Below are positions 16,189-21,743 of a stretch of DNA of 39,303 nucleotides, piece by piece. The position numbers were made by a program, and so were the translations under genes. A model generated the notes under the pieces. That model was not told where the DNA came from, searched no databases, and saw nothing but the letters and a program-made list of their open reading frames with translations. This DNA comes from an uncultured Bacteroidales bacterium. Lineage in GTDB: Bacteria > Bacteroidota > Bacteroidia > Bacteroidales > P3. The number at the start of each line of letters is the position of its first letter. Within the stretch, counting starts at the first letter, position 1. The DNA lies in contig ONJY01000020.1 in the NCBI GenBank assembly GCA_900318275.1, positions 1 to 39,303 of the forward strand, written 5' to 3'.

Positions 16189-16201
16189 ATTAATATTTTT
16201 G
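16169..16201 (+). promoter_or_regulatory. Possible housekeeping promoter of the first tethered sigma gene
   Basis: TTTG (16169-16172), 21 bases, then TATTTTTG (16194-16201) followed by CAC. This fits the primary-sigma promoter type of the phylum. The -33 half lies in the preceding terminator stem, so it may be a coincidence. It is upstream of the bipartite element at 16211-16243. Confidence 0.5.
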
Positions 16202-16210
16202 CACCTTAGT

Positions 16211-16243
16211 GTCAGATTTCGGTCTCCAGTCGGGTATTATATT
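16211..16243 (+). promoter_or_regulatory. Bipartite element, site A (before the first tethered sigma gene)
   Basis: GTCAGATTT (16211-16219), 14 bases, then GTATTATATT (16234-16243), 4 bases before the ATG at 16248. The same two blocks with the same spacing occur at sites B and C. The layout resembles a -35/-10 promoter. If TATTAT is the -10, transcription would start at or next to the A of the start codon. Confidence 0.7.
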
Positions 16244-16247
16244 ATAT

Positions 16248-17726
16248 ATGGAACGTCATAGTGCATACGCAGAATTGCTTCGCCGCCATCGCGCAATGGT
16301 GTGGCGCATGTGCTGGCTGAGGGCACGTGGCGACTGGGAGCAGTGCCGCGACTTGGTACAGGAGGTGTCGGTGGCATTGTGGATGCATCTTGGAGAGTTG
16401 CGCACCGGCATCACGTCCGCCGAAGAGCGCGCATGGGTGCGCTGTGTGACGCGTAGCGCGCTGGACCACAAGACACGCAAACGACGCGTGGAGACACTGC
16501 CACTCACTCCGATGCACGAGGAGAGCATAGCCGACGAGGACAGACAGTCGCAGAAGGAAGACATAGATGACATGATGGCGTCGCTCAGTCACGACGAACA
16601 GCGCATTATGCAGCTGCGGTTGGAAGGTTTCAGAGCGAACGAGATTGCCTCCATCATGGGGCTGAGCAACGACGCCGTCTACCAGCGCATTCACCGCATT
16701 GCGGTGAAGTTGCGTCGCCTGATGGCGGTATTGCTTGTGCTGGCATTTACCACTACGCTGGCCATTGCCGTGGTGCCGCAGTGGCGCAAGGCGGTGTTGG
16801 AGAAAGTCCGCCATAATGAAAAAAATGATTCTCTGCAGGAAGGGATGCCCACCATCGAGCCAAAGCCTGTTTCGGAACCTTCCTACGACACAGTTCAGGC
16901 TGTATATGCTCCGCAGGCGGTACCTGCTGAAGCAGAACCGGCCCCTGTTGCCGAGGTGCAACCGCAGCAACCGCAGCAGAAATATGATTTTCTATACTTT
17001 GGCACAACGGGGGACACGTTGGCATGCTTCCTCTTGAATGATGGGCGCAGTGTAGCGGTGTCATGTATTGCCGCAGGTGCATGCGTTGTTATACCAGAAA
17101 CGGTGGAGCGTGACGGGCATGGCTATGCCGTCACGGCGCTGGCCGACAGTGCGTTCTTCCCGCTCTCGTCTATCCGCAGCGTGAGGTTGCCTGCCTCGCT
17201 GGCCAGCGTGGGCAGAGATGCTTTCTCACTTTGCTCGGGTATCGACACATTGGAGGTTCTTGCCACGGAGCCTCCCGTGGTGGCTGGCGAATGGTGCTTT
17301 TTCGGCATGGCCGACACCGTGCGTCTGCTGGTACCCTGCGGCACCGCCTCAGCCTATCGTAATGCACCGCAGTGGGATGGATTCGAGTATGTCATAGACC
17401 CCTGTGAACCGCAGCATGACCCGCTGCCAGAGGTGACAATCATCGTCAATGGTAATACCATTGTGGTCGAAGGCACAGACGACGAGCCGGTAGAAGTCTA
17501 CGATGCCCAGGGTCGCCTTGTGGCTACCGCACAGTGCAAGGGGCACTGTTCGCTGTCGATAAACATGGATCATATTGATGACCGCACCTTCAGCAAGCGG
17601 GCCACTGGTTCCTATTGGGTGAAGGTTGGCTCCAGGCCGCTTAGGCGTGTATCGCTTTTGGAAAAACATATCCCCGCCAGCAATAACATCTTCATACGCT
17701 ATCGCTCCCCGGAGCTCACTTTCTGA
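16248..17726 (+). CDS. Membrane-tethered ECF-type sigma factor with BspA-like LRR ectodomain
   Basis: A 492-residue protein with an unusual domain order. Residues ~5-75 are sigma region 2 (LLRRHRAMVWRMCW, then DLVQEVSVALWMHL). Residues ~109-157 are region 4 (LSHDEQRIMQLRLEGFRANE, then GLSNDAVYQRIHRI). One transmembrane helix follows (~158-176, VLLVLAFTTTLAIAVVPQW). A Pro/Glu-rich linker reaches ~245. Residues ~260-385 form a BspA-type leucine-rich repeat region (ALADSAFFPLSSIRSVRLP, DAFSLCSGIDTLEVL). The tail ~396-470 resembles a T9SS sorting domain (VNGNTIVVEGTDDEPVEVYD, GSYWVKVG) with a Cys430-x3-Cys434 pair. The sigma part should face the cytoplasm and the rest the periplasm. I start it at ATG 16248, because the element before it and the paralogue's start agree. 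The signal sensed and any proteolytic release are inference. Confidence 0.85.
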   Translation: MERHSAYAELLRRHRAMVWRMCWLRARGDWEQCRDLVQEVSVALWMHLGELRTGITSAEERAWVRCVTRSALDHKTRKRRVETLPLTPMHEESIADEDRQSQKEDIDDMMASLSHDEQRIMQLRLEGFRANEIASIMGLSNDAVYQRIHRIAVKLRRLMAVLLVLAFTTTLAIAVVPQWRKAVLEKVRHNEKNDSLQEGMPTIEPKPVSEPSYDTVQAVYAPQAVPAEAEPAPVAEVQPQQPQQKYDFLYFGTTGDTLACFLLNDGRSVAVSCIAAGACVVIPETVERDGHGYAVTALADSAFFPLSSIRSVRLPASLASVGRDAFSLCSGIDTLEVLATEPPVVAGEWCFFGMADTVRLLVPCGTASAYRNAPQWDGFEYVIDPCEPQHDPLPEVTIIVNGNTIVVEGTDDEPVEVYDAQGRLVATAQCKGHCSLSINMDHIDDRTFSKRATGSYWVKVGSRPLRRVSLLEKHIPASNNIFIRYRSPELTF

Positions 17727-17730
17727 CGGT

Positions 17731-18162
17731 CTACATTACTCGTATATAGACCTTCTGCGCGTCTCCCACCACAGTCATGGTCTCTTCGTCGAGATTGTAT
17801 GTCAGGCGGCTGGGATTTCCTGCGTAGTCGGAGTGAATGTACAGTTCATGGTTCATTGTGTCGAGCCTGTAGGTCATGGCGACGGTGGTGTCTTGCGTAT
17901 ATCCGGGGTTGCTGCCGGAGTAGTAGACGACGCTTTTGATGGAGACAATTTCTCCGGTGGTGTCGGTCTTGAACAACAGTCGCTCGGTGTAGTAGTCAAA
18001 CTCCCCGCCCGGCGTTTCATACCAGGCGGCTTCCCATACGGTGCCGTACAGTGGGTTGTGTGTTGTAACGGCAGTTGCAATGGGTTCTGCTTTGTCTTTG
18101 CTGCATGAGGCGGCCGCCAGTGCCATCGCGGCGAGCAGTGCGTATAAATATGTGTATTTCAT
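17731..18162 (-). CDS. Small lipoprotein, paralogue of the next upstream gene
   Basis: A 143-residue lipoprotein. The signal peptide ends in AAASC with the lipidated Cys20, followed by SKDK. The mature part is beta-rich: NPLYGTVWEAAWYE, ERLLFKTDTTGEIV, YRLDTMNHELYI and LTYNLDEETMTVV. It shares the pattern NPLxGTxW ... L-F-TD-TGE with the lipoprotein at 18180-18593, so the two are tandem duplicates, 17 bases apart and presumably one operon. It converges on the first tethered sigma gene with only 4 bases between stops. Family unknown. Its position between two sigma genes suggests it is a target or an extracytoplasmic partner of them. Confidence 0.78.
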   Translation of the reverse strand: MKYTYLYALLAAMALAAASCSKDKAEPIATAVTTHNPLYGTVWEAAWYETPGGEFDYYTERLLFKTDTTGEIVSIKSVVYYSGSNPGYTQDTTVAMTYRLDTMNHELYIHSDYAGNPSRLTYNLDEETMTVVGDAQKVYIRVM

Positions 18163-18179
18163 GTTTTGTGTTTTTGGGG

Positions 18180-18593
18180 TTATTCTTGCGGGTGAAAGAC
18201 GATACTTCCCTGCGTCAATGTTCTGTTTTCGGGGTTGTAACGAAAGTAGCCCGGGTATGGCGCTTCGTCCTCATAGAGTTCCAAGCCGTTGAGCTCCGGG
18301 TGGAATATGTAGCGGAAGTTGTATGTGGTGTCCCACCAAGGGGAATAGGAGTCTTCGCTGCCAATGTAGCTTTCCCCTGTACTGTCGGTCTGAAAAGCAA
18401 GGCGCAGTTCCTGTACCACACGGATGCCCATAATGTTTGTGTCGTTGTGGTAAACCCACTTGGTGCCGACGAGGGGGTTGTTGTACGCCAGCATTGCGGG
18501 GGTGGGTTCCTCCACTTTCTCTTTTTCGCAGCCTGCCAAGGCCAGTGTCATGGCGGCTATGGTGGCCGTAATAATTAATGGTGTCTTTTTCAT
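18180..18593 (-). CDS. Small lipoprotein, first gene of the lipoprotein pair
   Basis: A 137-residue lipoprotein. I start it at ATG 18593 (MKKTPLIITATIAAM), because the longer open frame to 18665 runs through the promoter element. The lipobox is ALAGC with lipidated Cys22, followed by EKEK. The mature part has NPLVGTKWVYHND, LRLAFQTDSTGESY, FRYIFHPELNGLELY and GYFRYNPENRTL, and resembles the following lipoprotein gene. It is divergent from the second tethered sigma gene and is preceded by bipartite site C, which overlaps TATATTTG, itself a normal -7 box. Function unknown; it probably lies in the outer membrane. Confidence 0.78.
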   Translation of the reverse strand: MKKTPLIITATIAAMTLALAGCEKEKVEEPTPAMLAYNNPLVGTKWVYHNDTNIMGIRVVQELRLAFQTDSTGESYIGSEDSYSPWWDTTYNFRYIFHPELNGLELYEDEAPYPGYFRYNPENRTLTQGSIVFHPQE

Positions 18594-18621
18594 AAAACTG
18601 TTTTTTGGGTTGTGTTCTGCA

Positions 18622-18654
18622 AATATAATACCCTGTTTGGACGCGAAATCTGAC
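18622..18654 (-). promoter_or_regulatory. Bipartite element, site C (before the lipoprotein pair)
   Basis: On the minus strand: GTCAGATTT (18654-18646), 14 bases, then GTATTATATT (18631-18622), with a 28-base gap to the lipoprotein ATG at 18593. The second block runs on into TTTGCA, so it also makes a TATATTTG box (18627-18620) for the primary sigma factor. The spacing is identical to sites A and B. Confidence 0.7.
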
Positions 18655-18670
18655 ATCAACGGCATCAGAA

Positions 18671-18694
18671 TGCAAAATAATTGTTATTTTTGCA
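18671..18694. promoter_or_regulatory. Near-palindromic pair of divergent -7 boxes
   Basis: TGCAAAATAA (18671-18680) mirrors TTATTTTTGCA (18684-18694), with one base of difference in arm length. It provides TATTTTTG (18685-18692) toward the second sigma gene and TTATTTTG on the minus strand (18680-18673) toward the lipoproteins. It lies centrally between sites B and C. Confidence 0.5.
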
Positions 18695-18701
18695 CACTGA
18701 A

Positions 18702-18734
18702 GTCAGATTTATGCCGTCGCAAGTGTATTATATT
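18702..18734 (+). promoter_or_regulatory. Bipartite element, site B (before the second tethered sigma gene)
   Basis: GTCAGATTT (18702-18710), 14 bases, then GTATTATATT (18725-18734), 4 bases before the ATG at 18739. The geometry is the same as site A down to the distance to the start codon, although the 14-base spacers differ in sequence. Confidence 0.7.
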
Positions 18735-18738
18735 GTAT

Positions 18739-19722
18739 ATGGACCGACAGAGTGCATACACACAGCTGCTTCGCCGCCACCGTGCCATGGTGTGGCGTAT
18801 GTGTTGGCGTGCCGCCAGGGGCAATTGGGCTCGCTGCAACGATTTAGTACAGGAAGTCTCCATATTGCTATGGCTGCATTTCGATGTGTTGCGTGCCGAC
18901 GCCAGTCCTGCCGAGGAGCGTTCGTGGGTGTATTGGCAGTGTCGTTCGTCGCTCTACCAACAGCGGCGCCGTCAGAAGCCTTCTATGCTACCTTTGACGG
19001 CCTTGATAGAGGAAACCCTTGCCGACGACAATTCGTTGCAGCAGAAGGAGGAAATAGAGCATTTGATAGCCTCTCTACCCTACGACGACCAGCAGTTGGT
19101 GAGGTTGCACCTCGATGGCTACTATGCCGACGAGATTGCCTCTTTGATGAGCCTCAGCCGTGATGCCGTCTATCAGAGGCTGCACCGTATCATCGTCAGG
19201 GCCCGGCGGGTAGTGGTGCTGGTTTTGTTGGTGCTTTTGGCCTCGGGATTGGCCGTTGCCGTGGTGCCGCAGTGGCGAAGTGCTGTATTTGGTGGCGCAG
19301 TACACCAAGAAGAAATGCATGAGCCACAGCATGAGGAGCCTGCCACGAGGAGGGTTGCGCCGCTAAACGAAGAAGCGGTAGGCATGGAACATGAAGTTGA
19401 GCCCGAGGTTCTGCCAGCGATAGTAGAGGAGCGCATGCCCGATGCCGACGTATTGACTATTCTCTCTGGCATCAATGATAGGAGCGATACCATGCCGCCC
19501 GTGCTCTCTTCTTTGCCACCGGAGCCTACAATATGGGTCAATGGCAACAGACTTATTATCACAGGCGTCTATGATGAACCGGTGAAAGTGTATCAGAAGA
19601 GTGGCGTCCTTGTGTCGTCACAGGTTTGCCACGGTTTCTGTGTAATCGACCTTTTCCCTCGCTGCGACATGGATTATCGCATACTTGTCGGGCGTCGGCC
19701 GGCAGTGACAATATCTCTGTAA
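18739..19722 (+). CDS. Membrane-tethered ECF-type sigma factor, short paralogue
   Basis: A 327-residue protein, collinear with the first tethered sigma factor through residue 180. It has region 2 (~5-75, LLRRHRAMVWRMCW and DLVQEVSILLWLHF), region 4 (~112-157, LPYDDQQLVRLHLDGYYADE and SLSRDAVYQRLHRI) and a transmembrane helix (~158-176, VVVLVLLVLLASGLAVAVVPQW). Both proteins reach VVPQWR at 175-180. An acidic linker rich in Glu and His follows to ~260. The tail ~263-327 (IWVNGNRLIITGVYDEPVKVY) matches the tail of the first protein, including the cysteine pair Cys297-x3-Cys301. The leucine-rich repeat is absent. I chose ATG 18739 by alignment with the paralogue. Its stop is 2 bases before the next gene, so they are probably co-transcribed. 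Regulation may be through site B. Confidence 0.85.
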   Translation: MDRQSAYTQLLRRHRAMVWRMCWRAARGNWARCNDLVQEVSILLWLHFDVLRADASPAEERSWVYWQCRSSLYQQRRRQKPSMLPLTALIEETLADDNSLQQKEEIEHLIASLPYDDQQLVRLHLDGYYADEIASLMSLSRDAVYQRLHRIIVRARRVVVLVLLVLLASGLAVAVVPQWRSAVFGGAVHQEEMHEPQHEEPATRRVAPLNEEAVGMEHEVEPEVLPAIVEERMPDADVLTILSGINDRSDTMPPVLSSLPPEPTIWVNGNRLIITGVYDEPVKVYQKSGVLVSSQVCHGFCVIDLFPRCDMDYRILVGRRPAVTISL

Positions 19723-19724
19723 AT

Positions 19725-20453
19725 ATGCTACCCATGAGACATATAATGCTATTGATGGCGTTGATGCTGCTTCCTGTAGCCAAAGCACAGGATGGTGGCG
19801 AAAGGCTTACGGTGACGGGTACTGTAATCAATGGCGCTGACGGCAACCCCCTACCCTTCTGCTTTGTGCACCTGATGCAGGACGGGCGGAGTCGGGCGAT
19901 GGCGGTGACCGACTATGCAGGCAACTATACTCTGCCGCCGATTGCCGCTGGCACCTATTCTGTTCTTGTGCTGCAGTTTGGCGACACGTTGATGCATTAT
20001 AAAGGCTTAACGTTGTCGCGCGACACTTGGGTGCGCAGTGTAGTGCTGCCACCAAGCGATGAGAATCTTAGCAATATGCCGTACTATGATGCTGGAATGT
20101 TTCGATATTTGAGACCCATTCTTATTGTGGCTCAGAAGAACATGCTGCACAATATGGGGCTGCTGATTACTAGTCCACATGACCCACGTCTGTGGGACTT
20201 TAATGGCCGATTTGATGGCGACCATAGTGCCTCAAGGGATCTCTCGGGTAGCAAAATCCATTTCGGTCTTTTAGTCCACCCTGGTTTTGAAGTGCACCCG
20301 TTAGGTAGTGCTATGAAGAATGACCTGATTCTCTATGGGCGCATTCGGGATGTTTTAATCCCAGCACCAACAGTACCTTGGGAGATAATCGCTCCAGCAT
20401 CCGATAGCACTGCGGTCGATTACAAGATATGGATACTGGGCATTAAGTTTTAG
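19725..20453 (+). CDS. Exported protein with a CarboxypepD_reg-like domain
   Basis: A 242-residue protein with a signal peptide (RHIMLLMALMLLPVAKAQ). Residues ~30-110 match the carboxypeptidase regulatory-like (transthyretin-fold) domain: TVTGTVINGADGNPLPFCFV, TDYAGNYTLPPIAAGTYSVL. This is the fold that opens many Bacteroidota surface and TonB-dependent proteins. The remaining ~130 residues are unfamiliar. Possible starts are 19725, 19734 and 19743; I use the first, 2 bases after the sigma stop. Its location directly behind the second tethered sigma factor suggests a product of that signalling unit, perhaps an envelope partner. No TonB-dependent receptor barrel follows. Confidence 0.75.
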   Translation: MLPMRHIMLLMALMLLPVAKAQDGGERLTVTGTVINGADGNPLPFCFVHLMQDGRSRAMAVTDYAGNYTLPPIAAGTYSVLVLQFGDTLMHYKGLTLSRDTWVRSVVLPPSDENLSNMPYYDAGMFRYLRPILIVAQKNMLHNMGLLITSPHDPRLWDFNGRFDGDHSASRDLSGSKIHFGLLVHPGFEVHPLGSAMKNDLILYGRIRDVLIPAPTVPWEIIAPASDSTAVDYKIWILGIKF

Positions 20454-20504
20454 CTCTTGTGGTAATTTTTTTCACTCTGCGGTGCTACGTGGTCGAGGAC
20501 TTAT

Positions 20505-20638
20505 GGGGGACAGGGGACAGTTGGGACAGTTAGTTTTTAAGCCATACACCACGTAATTATACATCTATATCTGATATAGAAATTATTTTTGGTTTGGTAA
20601 GCTATATTTTGAACTGTCCCAACTGTCCTCTGTCCCCC
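20505..20638. repeat. Long inverted repeat, 27-base arms
   Basis: The left arm 20505-20531 (starting GGGGGACAGGGGACAG) and the right arm 20612-20638 (ending CTCTGTCCCCC) are complementary over 27 bases with one mismatch; 80 AT-rich bases lie between. Each arm is itself built from short GGGACAGTT-type units. It could fold into a very stable hairpin, serve as a bidirectional terminator, or be a dispersed palindromic element. Confidence 0.8.
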
Positions 20639-20748
20639 TTCAAACAACCCTCCCCAAACTCCCCATAACCATAACACACTGTCCTACAGCCCTTACTAAA
20701 GAGAATAACCATTCTTTACCGCATATTCATTGACAAAACAGCCTCTAG

Positions 20749-20792
20749 ACGGCTAGTAAACGGCTAGTAGACGGCTAGTAGACGGTCTGTAG
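20749..20792. repeat. 11-base tandem repeat, four units
   Basis: Units are ACGGCTAGTAA (20749), ACGGCTAGTAG (20760), ACGGCTAGTAG (20771) and a diverged ACGGTCTGTAG (20782). There is no spacer, so it is not a CRISPR. Confidence 0.85.
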
Positions 20793-20854
20793 CCCGTCCT
20801 TAATGTAGGCTAAAATATGCTGTACAAGATGGTACTGCTGGGCAACAATGCTGA

Positions 20855-21658
20855 TTAGCTCTTGTAGTAATCCCGAAGAATACCAACCATCTGGTTGCCC
20901 GTCAGAACGCGTTTGATGACAGTGCTCAGCCACTGCTCGAGGTTGGCGACGACATTACGCAGAGGCGGCTTTTTCTGCTCGACGAGCTTGACGATGCGGC
21001 GCGCCAGCACTTCGGGCTGCAAGCCTCCGTTCTCCTCTTTCTCGATGATGGCCAGCGAGCGCTTGAAGATGGGGCCGTAGTCTGGGTCGTCCATGGTGGC
21101 CTGGCTGTTCTTGCGGCTACCGGTGAAGCCTGTGGCGAAGTCGCCGGGCTCAACCATGCAGACGCGGATGCCGAAGCCCGTGACCTCGGCGGCAAGGGCC
21201 TCAGTGAAGCCCTCGATGGCGAACTTGGAGGCGGAGTAGAAGCCTTGGTACGGCAGGCCCATGACACCACCTATGGAGCTGAGGTTTATAATCTTGCCCT
21301 TGCGCGCCTTGCGCATGTACGGCAGCACGGCTTGACACATGTTGACGCAGCCCATGAAGTTGGTGCCCATCTGCATGTCTATCTCCTCTTCTGTCGCCAG
21401 CTCTAGCGCACCTCCTATGCCCATGCCGGCATTGTTGATGAGAACGTCCACCCTACCCTGCTCAGCGATAATCTGTGCCACCACTGTGGCAATCTGTTCG
21501 CGGTTGCGTACATCGCACTGACGGTAACGGATATTGGTGTCCTGCATCTCGCGGCGGCATAGGCCGTAGACGGTATTTCCCTTGGCTGCAAGCATCTCGG
21601 CGGTGGCCTTGCCAAAGCCCGACGATGCACCGGTGATGATGATTACCTGTTGCTCCAT
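20855..21658 (-). CDS. Short-chain dehydrogenase/reductase
   Basis: A 267-residue classical SDR oxidoreductase. It has the nucleotide-binding motif TGASSGFG (residues 9-16), NNAG (75-78), Ser128, and the catalytic YxxxK (Tyr141, Lys145 in YSASK). The N-terminal TGASSGFGKATAEMLAAKG and the later GFTEALAAEV are typical of retinol/3-keto-sphinganine/17-beta-HSD-like SDRs. The substrate cannot be read. Because spt lies only ~8 kb away and sphinganine synthesis needs a 3-ketosphinganine reductase, that role is possible but speculative. The -7 box TATCTTTG (minus strand, 21685-21678) lies 20 bases before the start. The N-terminus fits a soluble enzyme. Confidence 0.88.
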   Translation of the reverse strand: MEQQVIIITGASSGFGKATAEMLAAKGNTVYGLCRREMQDTNIRYRQCDVRNREQIATVVAQIIAEQGRVDVLINNAGMGIGGALELATEEEIDMQMGTNFMGCVNMCQAVLPYMRKARKGKIINLSSIGGVMGLPYQGFYSASKFAIEGFTEALAAEVTGFGIRVCMVEPGDFATGFTGSRKNSQATMDDPDYGPIFKRSLAIIEKEENGGLQPEVLARRIVKLVEQKKPPLRNVVANLEQWLSTVIKRVLTGNQMVGILRDYYKS

Positions 21659-21677
21659 AATTGCTTGAAAATTTTTG

Positions 21678-21685
21678 CAAAGATA
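21678..21685 (-). promoter_or_regulatory. -7 promoter box for the SDR gene
   Basis: Minus-strand TATCTTTG followed by CA, 20 bases before the start codon at 21658. It is divergent from the box at 21717-21724. Confidence 0.6.
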
Positions 21686-21716
21686 CGAATTATTTTAGAG
21701 GTTGGAAAATTATTCG

Positions 21717-21724
21717 TATTTTTG
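21717..21724 (+). promoter_or_regulatory. -7 promoter box for the DUF4175 gene
   Basis: TATTTTTG followed by CAC, 19 bases before the GTG start at 21744. It supports that start, because no in-frame start exists between it and the preceding in-frame stop at 21741. Confidence 0.6.
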
Positions 21725-21743
21725 CACGCTCAAAAACAGGTAG

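Larger units (their letters stand above)
20454..20854. other. Intergenic region with repeats, no gene seen
   Basis: This 401-base stretch lies between convergent genes (the CarboxypepD_reg-like gene on plus and the SDR gene on minus). I find no convincing coding region. It holds a long inverted repeat (20505-20638) and an 11-base tandem repeat (20749-20792), listed separately. Confidence 0.7.

Noticed and set aside
20749-20792. Possible CRISPR-like repeat
   Set aside because: The 11-base units are directly adjacent without spacers and no cas gene is present.
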